From Tragulus kanchil (Eukaryota > Chordata > Mammalia > Artiodactyla > Tragulidae): a stretch of 64,000 nt of DNA. Below, piece by piece: positions 10,371-23,002 of the stretch (within the stretch, counting starts at the first letter, position 1; the number at the start of each line of letters is the position of its first letter). The position numbers and the translations under genes are program-made. The notes under the pieces were generated by a model. It did not search any database. It was not told where the DNA came from and saw nothing but the letters and a program-made list of their open reading frames with translations. Location: assembly GCA_022376925.1 (NCBI GenBank), contig JAIOJX010000005.1, positions 14,846,501 to 14,910,500 on the forward strand, read 5' to 3'.

Positions 10371-11084
10371 TCAAATTATTGAATCCATGAACTCAGGAAT
10401 GTACTTTGTCTAACAATGAATCAAGCAACATTGTAGATGAGGAGTTATAAGAAAATCAAAGCCAGGTTTCATGTTGTGAATTAGCAAGAAAAAAACATAG
10501 ATTCTATAGATTTTTATCATGAATGCATACATGTGCATGTGTACACACACACACAGCCTGATTTTATTGTAGCCCTGACAATACATCTAGTACCCTCTTC
10601 ATTCCTGTTTATAGTTTTCATTCCTCTTTTATAGTTGAGGAAAGTTAGCCATTGAAAGACCAGAGGTCAAAGGCACCTTAAGAAAGCTAGATGTGAGTTC
10701 CTAAGTAACAAGAAAATCCATCAATATATTGACTTGTAGTTTAGTAGAAATCCCATGAGCTCTGTCTCTGACAGAATATGTTTGTGAGCCTTACTGTAGG
10801 AATTTTAAACCGAAGGCAAGAGTTAGAAAAAGGATAACTCTGGATTTTGTTTGGTTTTTCTGTTTGGATTGGATTTTGGCATGTTGTTTCCCCTGCAGCC
10901 ATTAACATTAAAATGACGGCCATCAAGCAAGAAATAACTTTGGAGTCAAAAGGGCTAGTTGGGAAAGTGTTCAGGGCTTCATGGCATCTTATTTCCAATA
11001 ATTAGTTCTTCCTGGCCTCAAGAGTCTTTAGTTATATTTATGTAATTTTGAATATTTGGATGAGGAGTGAAAAATTTAGTTGTT

Positions 11085-11290
11085 GTTTGGTAGCTAAGTC
11101 ATGTCCAACTCTTTTGCGACCCCATGGAATGCAGCCCACCAGGCTGCTCTGTCCATGGGATATCCTAGGCAAGAATTTCCTAGGATAGTATTGCCATTTC
11201 CTTCTCCAGGGGATCTTCCCAGCCCCTGGATTGAATCCACGTCTCCCTGTTTGTCAGGCAGATTCGTTACCACTGAGCCACCTGGCAAGT
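11085..11290 (-). mobile_element. Bov-tA SINE
   Basis: Full-length antisense copy. Plus-strand landmarks in order are 'tagctaagtcatgtccaact', 'ccatggaatgcagcccacca', 'cttctccaggggatcttccc' and 'ttaccactgagccacctgg'. It is repeated at 12190-12395 and 13321-13526 only because duplications 4 and 5 overlap. Confidence 0.93.
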
Positions 11291-12189
11291 GAAAAAGGGC
11301 TAAATGTTGAGTTGTGGCTTGATTTATCCCTTACAGGGCTACCTGTTGAGTGTTGGGATCCAGTTCAAGGTTCCAGAAGTGTGCTGTTTTCTTCTTGTCC
11401 TCTCAGTACTGTGCCCATAGTAAGCGGTTGATAAAGGTTTGCTAAATGAATGAATGAAAATGAATATGTAAAGGAATCAAATTATTGAATCCATGAACTC
11501 AGGAATGTACTTTGTCTAACAATGAATCAAGCAACATTGTAGATGAGGAGTTATAAGAAAATCAAAGCCAGGTTTCATGTTGTGAATTAGCAAGAAAAAA
11601 ACATAGATTCTATAGATTTTTATCATGAATGCATACATGTGCATGTGTACACACACACACAGCCTGATTTTATTGTAGCCCTGACAATACATCTAGTACC
11701 CTCTTCATTCCTGTTTATAGTTTTCATTCCTCTTTATAGTTGAGGAAAGTTAGCCATTGAAAGACCAGAGGTCAAAGGCACCTTAAGAAAGCTAGATGTG
11801 AGTTCCTAAGTAACAAGAAAATCCATCAATATATTGACTTGTAGTTTAGTAGAAATCCCATGAGCTCTGTCTCTGACAGAATATGTTTGTGAGCCTTACT
11901 GTAGGAATTTTAAACCGAAGGCAAGAGTTAGAAAAAGGATAACTCTGGATTTTGTTTGGTTTTTCTGTTTGGATTGGATTTTGGCATGTTTTTTCCCATG
12001 CAGCCATTAACATTAAAATGACGGCCATCAAGCAAGAAATAACTTTGGAGTCAAAAGGGCTAGTTGGGAAAGTGTTCAGGGCTTCATGGCATCTTATTTC
12101 CAATAATTAGTTCTTCCTGGCCTCAAGAGTCTTTAGTTATATTTATGTAATTTTGAATATTTGGATGAGGAGTGAAAAATTTAGTTGTT

Positions 12190-12395
12190 GTTTGGTAGCT
12201 AAGTCATGTCCAACTCTTTTGCGACCCCATGGAATGCAGCCCACCAGGCTGCTCTGTCCATGGGATATCCTAGGCAAGAATTTCCTAGGATAGTATTGCC
12301 ATTTCCTTCTCCAGGGGATCTTCCCAGCCCCTGGATTGAATCCACGTCTCCCTGTTTGTCAGGCAGATTCGTTACCACTGAGCCACCTGGCAAGT
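12190..12395 (-). mobile_element. Bov-tA SINE, second copy
   Basis: Copy of 11085-11290, identical as far as I can see. Confidence 0.93.
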
Positions 12396-13320
12396 GAAAA
12401 ATTCAGTAGATTGTCTCAATATATTCAGCACAGACAGTCCCAGACTTTTAAATAAGGACTTTTGTTGCAAGGTTCACCTGCAAGTGAGTTCTTAGAACCT
12501 TGGAAAACACTTGCCTGTAGACTTAATGTACGGGGAGAGTGGTTCATTTTATATGCAAAGACACAGAATAGTGTTACTCTGTGTGTGGTTCACAGACCAC
12601 TGGCATCCGCAGACTCTGCTCATGGTATTTCACGAGATGAGGACAGAAATGGAAAGACACTGCAAACTTTTGTAACAGTCCAACAGTGATTTTAGGCTGC
12701 TAAATCAGATAATTAAAAAACACTTGGAATTGTACTTTGTGTGCCTTTATTTCATTTTTCTAGTAAGGCTCTTTTATTAAATGTGTTTTACAAAACTGTC
12801 AGTCTGTCAGAGATGAGAAATTAAAAAGAAAATTTCACTGAAGGTTTTCACTGAAGTAGCACCATGCAGTGCAACAATGTTATTGAAAACCTCTTCCACC
12901 ATGATTTTAGTTAGGTAAAGCAGGAAAATCGTAGTATTAAATGAAAAACAGTTGTTTATTATGAATGCTGATAACCTGAGGGAGTGTGCATTTCATTCGT
13001 GAAGGACTTAGAACCTGATAGGTATTTCTGTGCAGGTTCTGCATACTTTCAGACGGACCTGATTCCTTTCTTCTTTTGCTTCCAAGCCTAGGGTTTTTCG
13101 TTTTCTTTGTATGAGTTATATTTCTTTCCTGCAGCCATTAACATTAAAATGACGGCCATCAAGCAAGAAATAACTTTGGAGTCAAAAGGGCTAGTTGGGA
13201 AAGTGTTCAGGGCTTCATGGCATCTTATTTCCAATAATTAGTTCTTCCTGGCCTCAAGAGTCTTTAGTTATATTTATGTAATTTTGAATATTTGGATGAG
13301 GAGTGAAAAATTTAGTTGTT

Positions 13321-13526
13321 GTTTGGTAGCTAAGTCATGTCCAACTCTTTTGCGACCCCATGGAATGCAGCCCACCAGGCTGCTCTGTCCATGGGATATC
13401 CTAGGCAAGAATTTCCTAGGATAGTATTGCCATTTCCTTCTCCAGGGGATCTTCCCAGCCCCTGGATTGAATCCACGTCTCCCTGTTTGTCAGGCAGATT
13501 CGTTACCACTGAGCCACCTGGCAAGT
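13321..13526 (-). mobile_element. Bov-tA SINE, third copy
   Basis: Copy of 11085-11290 through duplication 5. Confidence 0.93.
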
Positions 13527-14412
13527 GAAAAATTCAGTAGATTGTCTCAATATATTCAGCACAGACAGTCCCAGACTTTTAAATAAGGACTTTTGTTGCA
13601 AGGTTCACCTGCAAGTGAGTTCTTAGAACCTTGGAAAACACTTGCCTGTAGACTTAATGTACGGGGAGAGTGGTTCATTTTATATGCAAAGACACAGAAT
13701 AGTGTTACTCTGTGTGTGGTTCACAGACCACTGGCATCCGCAGACTCTGCTCATGGTATTTCACGAGATGAGGACAGAAATGGAAAGACACTGCAAACTT
13801 TTGTAACAGTCCAACAGTGATTTTAGGCTGCTAAATCAGATAATTAAAAAACACTTGGAATTGTACTTTGTGTGCCTTTATTTCATTTTTCTAGTAAGGC
13901 TCTTTTATTAAATGTGTTTTACAAAACTGTCAGTCTGTCAGAGATGAGAAATTAAAAAGAAAATTTCACTGAAGGTTTTCACTGAAGTAGCACCATGCAG
14001 TGCAACAATGTTATTGAAAACCTCTTCCACCATGATTTTAGTTAGGTAAAGCAGGAAAATCGTAGTATTAAATGAAAAACAGTTGTTTATTATGAATGCT
14101 GATAACCTGAGGGAGTGTGCATTTCATTCGTGAAGGACTTAGAACCTGATAGGTATTTCTGTGCAGGTTCTGCATACTTTCAGACGGACCTGATTCCTTT
14201 CTTCTTTTGCTTCCAAGCCTAGGGTTTTTCGTTTTCTTTGTATGAGTATATAATTACTTTGCTTTGATTACAAGAACAACTTTGGAACTCACATGTGGGG
14301 CTAAAAAAAAGAAAGAAGAGATTTTTCTGAGGATAACAGAGCAGGAATTGAAAGTTGAGGTTAGAAAGGTGATATATCTTCTTATTGAAGATTTGCCTTA
14401 TTAAAATAAAGT

Positions 14413-14606
14413 CTGGGGGCTTCCCTGGTGGTTCAATCTGCCTGTCAATGCAGAAGATGTGGGTTTGATTTCCGGGTCAGAAAGATCCCTTAGAGAAGGA
14501 AATGGCAACCCAATCAAGCATTCCTGCCTGGGAAATCCCATGGGCAGAGAAGCCTGGCAGGCTATGGTCCATAGAGTCGCAGAGTCGAACACGATTTAGA
14601 GATGGA
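14413..14606 (+). mobile_element. Bov-tA SINE
   Basis: Sense copy: 'gggggcttccctggtggttc', a diverged B box 'ggtttgatttc', 'agagaaggaaatggcaaccc', 'cctgcctgggaaatcccatg' and 'gcaggctatggtccatagag', ending near 'acacgatttaga'. The A-box region carries a small deletion. Confidence 0.9.
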
Positions 14607-15537
14607 ATGTGTAGGCACCCAGGGGCCTAGTCTTCAAAAACTTGTTACCTATTTGGAAACCCAAGAAATACACACGTGCATGAAAGTTAAATAAGAGTAT
14701 GACTTAAATAATACAAAGTGAGAAGACGGTGCTTAGAGTTTCGGTGCATTCTAGAATGAGGCCTACTCACTGCCCCGAATTTTTCTGATTCAGTACAGCA
14801 GCCAAGTATCCTTTACTTGTGTAGACCCCAAAATCCGTCAGCCATTCAGTACTTCGCTCAACAGTCCAAGGATTTAGTTTAAATATGGTTGATAAAGTGC
14901 TTTTGATTTCTTAAGCGTCAGAAACGCAAGTTGGAGAATTCGGATAGGGACCAGTCTTTCAGGTGTTTGGTCGCTATGCATTGGCTGAATTTGAAAGTAA
15001 GGTTAATTTCAGGGAAGAGTTTTGTTCTGACTACCAGCTTATTCTACCTGTCAGAAAAGCCAACAGATTTAAATATACAGCAGTGTTTTCTTTTTTTTTC
15101 TATTCTGATGGCTTAAGAAATACTGGTTTTAATTATTTCAAACACTTGATTTTAAACAAATGTACTCTGCAACAATTGTTTAGAAAAGCTCTATGTTGGG
15201 GTTTTTAAAGTATAGTGATTGGTTTTATACTATAGATTTTACAAACTTTTCTACACAGATTGTTTGCGACCTGCTGGTTTACCTTACACTGCGTGTTCTG
15301 GGCCTTTCTGTGTCAGTAAGCTGAGGTCTATCTTGTCCCTTTTAATGACTGCATAGTATTTCAGTGCGTGGTTTTACCCTCCTTGATGTCAACAGTCAAA
15401 AACGTAGGCAGGAGGAATAATATGTAGAGCCCACATGAGGGTGAGACAGGTAGAGCCTCGGGGGTGACTGGGGACGCACACCTGTGCTCCCAGACAGCCT
15501 CACTTGGTCTCTTCCCTGGAAGGATGGGTGTCCAGTG
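14607..15537. other. Intronic sequence, nothing recognised
   Basis: Unique AT-rich sequence with no splice-bounded open frame resembling a CAP2 exon. An old L1-like motif ('gcatagtatttcagtgcgtg', about 15351) may be present but is too short to call. Confidence 0.45.
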
Positions 15538-15903
15538 CTATCATGTGAAAAAATTAGTGACATTGGGCTTTTTTCCAGTTTTTTCCCCTATTAGAAATGA
15601 AGTTATAGTGCATATCCTCATAGAAATACTATTCTGTAATTGTACAAATATTTTCTCAAGGAACATTCCATGGACTGGAAGTGCTAGGTCAGTGGTAAAC
15701 GCTCCCAAATAACTTACTGTCCCCCCCCATCCCCTGCCGCCCTTCCTCCCGCCACACACATTGTACTGATTCATACTCTGTGTCTAAAAGTGCTTTAGGC
15801 TGTTGGGTGATAATTACAAAGTAGCAAAATAAGAATTTTAGGGATGCAATGCATGATTTGAATCCACATTATTATTCATGGTATTAATTCTTTAAAATTA
15901 CTT

Positions 15904-16170
15904 TGGGGCTCCCCTGGTGGCCCAGTGGGTAAAGAGCCCGCCTTGCAGTGCAAGGGTTGCCGGTTCGATCCCTGGCCCAGGAAGATCCCAGGTGCTGCAG
16001 AGCAGCAGGACCAGTGTGTCCAATTACAAGCCAGTGCTCTGGAGCACATGTGCCCAGAGCTGGTGCTCTGAAACGAGAGAGACCAAGGCAATGGGAGGCC
16101 CACTTGAGCCAAAGAACAAAGGTGGATGAAAACACATAAATGAAAGACCAATAAAAGTGGCCAAAATTTG
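15904..16170 (+). mobile_element. CHR-like SINE, plain-tail form
   Basis: Sense copy with head 'ggggctcccctggtggccca', B box GGTTCGATCCC near 15961-15971, body 'ccagtgtgtccaattacaag' and 3' end 'ccaataaaagtggccaaaat' plus an A-run. Lacks the C-rich extension of the other subfamily. I found no clear target-site duplication. Confidence 0.9.
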
Positions 16171-16999
16171 AAAAAAAAATTCCTTTGCCCTCTCTTGCAC
16201 TAGCAAGAAGATATAAACAAAGCTATATGTCCCCCTATACATCATTTTTTTTTTTTGCCAGAGAAAAGCATTTATTGGTTCTTCCTTTTGTTTACTTGAC
16301 ATGGAAGGAAATTTGTTTAAATTGGTTCTCTGGGGTTGGATGTGACATGTTCTGGATGGGATGTTACTTTAATGGAAACCAATAATACAGCTGAGCTACG
16401 CAATAGAAGATTTCAGGCCCAGATGTAGAAAGGACATGTTGGAGCTGTTCCTTGGTGTCAGAACTGTGCACTGAGGCTGATGTAAACTACTTATGTGAGC
16501 TACAAGTTGCCAAGGCAACAGTCCTATTAATGAAGAATGAACCTCTCTTATTATCAGTGCCTGGATGATTTTAAAATAAAATATGCCTAGTCGTCTCACG
16601 TTGACATTTGCATTATTCATCTAGTGCCTGGAAGAGGGGCTATCATGTGAAAAATTAGTGACATTGGGCTTTTCCAGTTTTCCCTATTAGAAATGAAGTT
16701 ATAGTGCATATCCTCATAGAAATACTATTCTGTAATTGTACAAATATTTTCTCAAGGAACATTCCATGGACTGGAAGTGCTAGGTCAGTGGTAAACGCTC
16801 CCAAATAACTTACTGTCCCCCCCCATCCCCTGCCGCCCTTCCTCCCGCCACACACATTGTACTGATTCATACTCTGTGTCTAAAAGTGCTTTAGGCTGTT
16901 GGGTGATAATTACAAAGTAGCAAAATAAGAATTTTAGGGATGCAATGCATGATTTGAATCCACATTATTATTCATGGTATTAATTCTTTAAAATTACTT

Positions 17000-17266
17000 T
17001 GGGGCTCCCCTGGTGGCCCAGTGGGTAAAGAGCCCGCCTTGCAGTGCAAGGGTTGCCGGTTCGATCCCTGGCCCAGGAAGATCCCAGGTGCTGCAGAGCA
17101 GCAGGACCAGTGTGTCCAATTACAAGCCAGTGCTCTGGAGCACATGTGCCCAGAGCTGGTGCTCTGAAACGAGAGAGACCAAGGCAATGGGAGGCCCACT
17201 TGAGCCAAAGAACAAAGGTGGATGAAAACACATAAATGAAAGACCAATAAAAGTGGCCAAAATTTG
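17000..17266 (+). mobile_element. CHR-like SINE, plain-tail form, second copy
   Basis: Copy of 15904-16170 through duplication 6. Confidence 0.9.
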
Positions 17267-17711
17267 AAAAAAAAATTCCTTTGCCCTCTCTTGCACTAGC
17301 AAGAAGATATAAACAAAGCTATATGTCCCCCTATACATCATTTTTTTTTTTTGCCAGAGAAAAGCATTTATTGGTTCTTCCTTTTGTTTACTTGACATGG
17401 AAGGAAATTTGTTTAAATTGGTTCTCTGGGGTTGGATGTGACATGTTCTGGATGGGATGTTACTTTAATGGAAACCAATAATACAGCTGAGCTACGCAAT
17501 AGAAGATTTCAGGCCCAGATGTAGAAAGGACATGTTGGAGCTGTTCCTTGGTGTCAGAACTGTGCACTGAGGCTGATGTAAACTACTTATGTGAGCTACA
17601 AGTTGCCAAGGCAACAGTCCTATTAATGAAGAATGAACCTCTCTTATTATCAGTGCCTGGATGATTTTTTTAAAATAAAATATGCCTAGTCGTCTCACGT
17701 TGACATTTGCA

Positions 17712-18059
17712 ATCTACCTACTCATCTTTCCTTTCTAGGCTGCGAAACGATTTAGCTGTATTCAGTAAGCATGCATTCTTTCTTTGCTAAGGAAAGTGGA
17801 ATCATTGGGGGAAAAAACCCAGCTAACTGGAAGGGCAGTACAAATACTAATTTATAACAATTACCTAGTATAAAATTATTGTCCTTTTGATACATGCTTT
17901 GGCTAAGGCAGAGCCTGAAATTGACTGGAACTTGGTGGGTGTTAGAGCAGGCCAGAGTCTTTAAATTGACTTGTCTTTATGATTTAATGGAACGTTGCCA
18001 ACATATTTATAAATAAGTGGAGTGTGACATTACCGCTTCCTTCTCCTGGCCAGACTGTA
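17712..18059. other. Intronic sequence, nothing recognised
   Basis: Unique sequence between duplication 6 and an L1 3' end. No repeat family or exon supported. Confidence 0.45.
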
Positions 18060-18170
18060 AATTTTTTTTTAGTATTTTACTTTTTACTTTTACAGAGTTT
18101 TGCTGTTTACAGATACGTATGATCCCAGATTAGTCATGTGTATATCTCCCCCATCCCACCCCTCCAGACC
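18060..18170 (-). mobile_element. L1-type 3' end, truncated
   Basis: Plus strand reads T-run, 'ttactttttacttttacaga', 'gttttgctgtttacagatac', 'cagattagtcatgtgtatat', then a C-rich stretch 'ctcccccatcccacccctcc'. The reverse complement matches the sense copy at 23003-23115 and the antisense copy at 40270. The family is inferred to be a ruminant L1 from its G-rich 3' UTR and A-tail. Confidence 0.6.
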
Positions 18171-18471
18171 ATTGCACAGCACCCCTGCAGGAGCCCCTTT
18201 TCTCACAGTGCAATGACAATAGCTATTTGTTTCACATATGATAGTGTAGGTTTTCATGCTACTTCCTCTACACCTCATTTTATTTTATTATGTGTACACT
18301 GGAAATTAAGAAAAACCTGTGGTTGATTTGTAGGCTTTAGGGAGCCCTCCTGTCTTGAAAAGCCAGGCAGCCATGTTACGGGAAACAATGGTTAGTATGA
18401 TGGGGTACCGAGCATGTGCTTCCTGGGTTCTAGAGAGAAGGAGATCATTTCTTCAAAAGAGAATACATTCC

Positions 18472-18593
18472 TGGGACTTCCCTGGCAATCCAATGGTGAG
18501 GACTCCACACATGGAGTGTGGGATCAGTCCTTGGTCAGGGAACTAAGATCCCACATGCGTGGCCAAAATAATTAAAAAAAAAAAAAAAAAAAA
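18472..18593 (+). mobile_element. Short CHR-type SINE with target-site duplication
   Basis: 'gggacttccctggcaatcca', then 'cagggaactaagatcccaca', 'tgcgtggccaaaata', and a 20-base A-run. Perfect 12-bp flanking duplication AGAATACATTCC (18460-18471 and 18594-18605). Confidence 0.88.
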
Positions 18594-18853
18594 AGAATAC
18601 ATTCCCTTTTTCAATGAGAATACTTCTTATGTTTTGTGCAGCTAACCAGATGGGAAAATTTACCTTTTCACTTATGGTTATCAGCAACCCATTCCTTTCA
18701 AATTGAGTTGTTTGTTTTCTGTTCCACATAACGAGTGCCTTGTCGCCTGTTACTAGTCATTCTCAACTTGTTTCCCCAGAGTAGATACTCAGAACTTTCT
18801 GATTATGAAATTAAATAATAAACTTAGATTGCTTTTAGTTTCATCTTTTTTTT

Positions 18854-19161
18854 GTTTTTTATTTTGGGAGGGGGTGGGTTGGGGAGCGAGCGGGGTGGGC
18901 AGGCCACTTCTATTGGTCTTTCGTTTAGCTTATTTTCATCCCTCTTTGTTTTTTGGCCCGTGTGGACCTCCCATCACAGTGGCCTCTGTTGTTGCAGAGC
19001 ACTGGCTCTGGGCACATGCGCTGCAGAGCTCTGGCTCGGTAATTGGACACATCGGTCCAGCTGCTCCGCAACACGTGGGATCTTCCCAGGCCAGGGATCG
19101 AACCGGCCCCCCTTGGACTGCAAGGCGGTGTCCTTACCCACTGGACCACCAGGGAAGCCCC
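18854..19161 (-). mobile_element. CHR-like SINE, G/C-rich-tail subfamily
   Basis: Antisense copy. The G-rich tail is at 18865-18903, the body has 'ccagctgctccgcaacacgt', and B box GGTTCGATCCC is on the minus strand. Perfect 18-bp target-site duplication TAGTTTCATCTTTTTTTT (18836-18853 and 19162-19179). Confidence 0.92.
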
Positions 19162-19988
19162 TAGTTTCATCTTTTTTTTAGTGTTAAAATGTATCCATTT
19201 TAGTCCCATCTTCTTAAAAAAATTTTTTTCTGATCATAAAATTTCTATGTTTGAGGTAGAAAATTTGACAAAAGAGTATATGAGAAAGAAAATAAAAAAC
19301 CACACATAATCCCTCACACTCAGTTACCTGCCACTGACACCCCGGCATAGTTACTCCATCAGGACCTCGCTCAGAGTCCTCCTTGATGAGACATGATCAG
19401 CACTGATCTTTGAGGGCCATGTGTCTAAGGACAAGTGACACATGCCAGGCAGGCTCCCGCTGGTCCAGGGGAGACACTGAGATGGTGACAGAAATGAAAG
19501 GAACAGTTGTAGTCCAAGCAGAACTTGGCCCTTCTATGTCACTGTTGCAAGTCTAGGGTCAACAAGCAGCAGTCAATCTGATGCCTCATTTTTTAACTTC
19601 TTTCTTTAGACTACATGGCTGACAAAACAGATTTTGCCATCAGAACAAGTTTTACAACAAACATGCATACACTTTTCCTTGTTCATAGCAATTCTGACTT
19701 GCTTCTTTGTGCCTTTCCTATTGGTACATAGAGGAGAGAGAGCTGTTTCCCAAACGTATGCAAAATAGGCAGAAGTCCATGGGAACTCAAGATGTCATCC
19801 AGAAGAGACATGGTGTACTTGCGTGTTTTGTTTCTTGCATTGGGGTTTGTTTTCTGTTCCACATAACGAGTGCCTTGTCGCCTGTTACTAGTCATTCTCA
19901 ACTTGTTTCCCCAGAGTAGATACTCAGAACTTTCTGATTATGAAATTAAATAATAAACTTAGATTGCTTTTAGTTTCATCTTTTTTTT

Positions 19989-20296
19989 GTTTTTTGTTTG
20001 GGGGGGGGGTGGGTTGGGGAGCGAGCGGGGTGGGCAGGCCACTTCTATTGGTCTTTCGTTTAGCTTATTTTCATCCCTCTTTGTTTTTTGGCCCGTGTGG
20101 ACCTCCCATCACAGTGGCCTCTGTTGTTGCAGAGCACTGGCTCTGGGCACATGCGCTGCAGAGCTCTGGCTCGGTAATTGGACACATCGGTCCAGCTGCT
20201 CCGCAACACGTGGGATCTTCCCAGGCCAGGGATCGAACCGGCCCCCCTTGGACTGCAAGGCGGTGTCCTTACCCACTGGACCACCAGGGAAGCCCC
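19989..20296 (-). mobile_element. CHR-like SINE with G-rich tail, second copy
   Basis: Copy of 18854-19161 by duplication 7, differing only in the G-run. Confidence 0.92.
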
Positions 20297-20540
20297 TAGT
20301 TTCATCTTTTTTTTAGTGTTAAAATGTATCCATTTTAGTCCCATCTTCTTAAAAAAATTTTTTTCTGATCATAAAATTTCTATGTTTGAGGTAGAAAATT
20401 TGACAAAAGAGTATATGAGAAAGAAAATAAAAAACCACACATAATCCCTCACACTCAGTTACCTGCCACTGACACCCCGGCATAGTTACTCCATCAGGAC
20501 CTCGCTCAGAGTCCTCCTTGATGAGACATGATCAGCACTG

Positions 20541-22690
20541 ATCTTTGAGGGCCATGTGTCTAAGGACAAGTGACACATGCCAGGCAGGCTCCCGCTGGTC
20601 CAGGGGAGACACTGAGATGGTGACAGAAATGAAAGGAACAGTTGTAGTCCAAGCAGAACTTGGCCCTTCTATGTCACTGTTGCAAGTCTAGGGTCAACAA
20701 GCAGCAGTCAATCTGATGCCTCATTTTTTAACTTCTTTCTTTAGACTACATGGCTGACAAAACAGATTTTGCCATCAGAACAAGTTTTACAACAAACATG
20801 CATACACTTTTCCTTGTTCATAGCAATTCTGACTTGCTTCTTTGTGCCTTTCCTATTGGTACATAGAGGAGAGAGAGCTGTTTCCCAAACGTATGCAAAA
20901 TAGGCAGAAGTCCATGGGAACTCAAGATGTCATCCAGAAGAGACATGGTGTACTTGCGTGTTTTGTTCTTGGCAGTGATGGTGTAAACGGCAGTTTGGGT
21001 GTTGCTTTGGCCCTCTCCAGGCATCCCCAGATAAATAGGAAAAAACTAACAATAAACCCAGGGAATATCTCATGCACTGAGGATGAAAGCATCTTTAGAG
21101 AACTTTGCTATTTTTAACAAACAGAAACCATCCAAGTAAAAATAGAGCGTTTATCATAGAATCTCTTAGTGACCCCCTATCAGCACAGTCCCACCGTTCT
21201 TTCCACCAGATAAGGCCCCTAAGCCCCTCTCACACAGGAGTTCAAGACCATTCCCTGCCCCAAGGCCATGATACAAAAATGCACATCACAGAGCAGATAA
21301 TGGGAAAATGCTCTGTCATCAGAAGGACGAAGCTGGGACAGAAGTTCCAAAATTTCTGAAAATGGAAACAGAATACGCTTTTTCTCATTTAAGAAAGAGC
21401 TGGAAAGTTCATGCCAATGTCAATTCCCTGGTTTCGATGTTGCACTATATTTAAGTAAGATGTAAGTAATGAAGTAAACTGGGGCCTCCTTGGTGGCTCA
21501 GAAGGCAAAGAATCTGCAGCAGTGCAGGAGACCCAGGTTCGATCCCTGAGCTGGGAAGATCCCCTGGAGAAGGCAGTGGCATCCCACTCCAGTATTTTTG
21601 CCTGGAGAAGTCCATGATCATCTTTGAGGGCCATGTGTCTAAGGACAAGTGACACATGCCAGGCAGGCTCCCGCTGGTCCAGGAGACACTGAGATGGTGA
21701 CAGAAATGAAAGGAACAGTTGTAGTCCAAGCAGAACTTGGCCCTTCTATGTCACTGTTGCAAGTCTAGGGTCAACAAGCAGCAGTCAATCTGATGCCTCA
21801 TTTTTTAACTTCTTTCTTTAGACTACATGGCTGACAAAACAGATTTTGCCATCAGAACAAGTTTTACAACAAACATGCATACACTTTTCCTTGTTCATAG
21901 CAATTCTGACTTGCTTCTTTGTGCCTTTCCTATTGGTACATAGAGGAGAGAGAGCTGTTTCCCAAACGTATGCAAAATAGGCAGAAGTCCATGGGAACTC
22001 AAGATGTCATCCAGAAGAGACATGGTGTACTTGCGTGTTTTGTTCTTGGCAGTGATGGTGTAAACGGCAGTTTGGGTGTTGCTTTGGCCCTCCAGGCATC
22101 CCCAGATAAATAGGAAAAAACTAACAATAAACCCAGGGAATATCTCATGCACTGAGGATGAAAGCATCTTTAGAGAACTTTGCTATTTTTAACAAACAGA
22201 AACCATCCAAGTAAAAATAGAGCGTTTATCATAGAATCTCTTAGTGACCCCCTATCAGCACAGTCCCACCGTTCTTTCCACCAGATAAGGCCCCTAAGCC
22301 CCTCTCACACAGGAGTTCAAGACCATTCCCTGCCCCAAGGCCATGATACAAAAATGCACATCACAGAGCAGATAATGGAAAAATGCTCTGTCATCAGAAG
22401 GACAAGCTGGGACAGAAGTTCCAAAATTTCTGAAAATGGAAACAGAATACGCTTTTTCTCATTTAAGAAAGAGCTGGAAAGTTCATGCCAATGTCAATTC
22501 CCTGGTTTCGATGTTGCACTATATTTAAGTAAGATGTAAGTAATGAAGTAAACTGGGGCCTCCTTGGTGGCTCAGAAGGCAAAGAATCTGCAGCAGTGCA
22601 GGAGACCCAGGTTCGATCCCTGAGCTGGGAAGATCCCCTGGAGAAGGCAGTGGCATCCCACTCCAGTATTTTTGCCTGGAGAAGTCCATG
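20541..22690. repeat. Tandem duplication 8 (copies 20541-21619 and 21620-22690)
   Basis: Offset 1079 falling to 1074 through small losses in copy 2: 'ccaggggagac' to 'ccaggagac', 'ccctctccagg' to 'ccctccagg', 'ggacgaagc' to 'ggacaagc'. The join falls inside a Bov-tA SINE (21616). The first 430 bp also occur once more upstream at 19406-19834. Confidence 0.95.
21481..21616 (+). mobile_element. Bov-tA SINE, cut by duplication join
   Basis: Identical start to the complete element at 22557, but stops at 'gaagtccatg' where copy 2 of duplication 8 begins. Confidence 0.88.
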
Positions 22691-22745
22691 GACAGTGGAG
22701 CCTGGCGGGCTAAGGTCCATGGGGTTGCAAAGAATAAGTCTAACA
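22557..22745 (+). mobile_element. Bov-tA SINE
   Basis: 'ggcctccttggtggctcaga', B box GGTTCGATCCC, 'cctggagaaggcagtggcat' and 'ggtccatggggttgcaaaga' in order. The short duplication TAAACTGGG flanks the element plus its CT tail (about 22549-22557 and 22780-22788). Confidence 0.92.
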
Positions 22746-22751
22746 CACACA

Positions 22752-22779
22752 CTCTCTTTCTCTCTCTCTCTCTCTCTCC
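22752..22779. repeat. (CT)n microsatellite in SINE tail
   Basis: CT dinucleotide run directly after the Bov-tA, replacing the usual A-rich tail. Confidence 0.9.
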
Positions 22780-23002
22780 TAAACTGGGTGAACACAGCAT
22801 TTCTCTGTACTGTCCTTTTAACTTCCTGTGAACCTATAATGATTTCAAAACACAAAGGTGGAAAAATATGTTGATTTGTTATGTATAGGAATTTTGGAAA
22901 ATTAGGGCAGTGTGATAGAAGCATTTTCAAAAATTCTAAAATTTTCGTGAGCTAGTATCTCTTTATAAATAATTCTTTCTTGAAAAAATTAAAAAGAAAT
23001 GG

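Larger units (their letters stand above)
10208..12401. repeat. Tandem duplication 4 (copies 10208-11296 and 11314-12401)
   Basis: Offset 1106 then 1105. Seventeen bases at 11297-11313 ('gggctaaatgttgagtt') belong to neither copy. Differences are 'cctcttttatag' against 'cctctttatag' and 'gttgtttcccctgcagcc' against 'gttttttcccatgcagcc'. The right part overlaps duplication 5, so one segment exists three times (10895-11296, 12000-12401, 13131-13532). Confidence 0.95.
12000..14247. repeat. Tandem duplication 5 (copies 12000-13130 and 13131-14247)
   Basis: Offset 1131. Copy 1 ends in an altered tail ('gagttatatttctttcct', about 13113-13130) where copy 2 continues 'gagtatataattac'. The first 400 bp of each copy are also the last 400 bp of duplication 4. 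Contents: Bov-tA plus unique intron. No exon seen. Confidence 0.95.
15538..17711. repeat. Tandem duplication 6 (copies 15538-16612 and 16639-17711)
   Basis: Offset 1101 at the left, 1096 for most of the length. The first 50 bases of copy 1 have longer homopolymers ('gtgaaaaaattag', 'cagttttttcccc') than copy 2 ('gtgaaaaattag', 'cagttttccc'). A 26-nt filler at 16613-16638 belongs to neither copy. Copy 2 has four extra T near 17668. Confidence 0.95.
18710..20973. repeat. Tandem duplication 7 (copies 18710-19834 and 19845-20973)
   Basis: Offset 1135. Copy 1 has 'ttttattttgggagggggtg' where copy 2 has 'ttttgtttgggggggggtgg', at the G-run of the SINE inside. The right end of copy 1 is altered ('gttttgtttcttgcattggg' against 'gttttgttcttggcagtgat'). 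Its right half overlaps duplication 8. Confidence 0.95.
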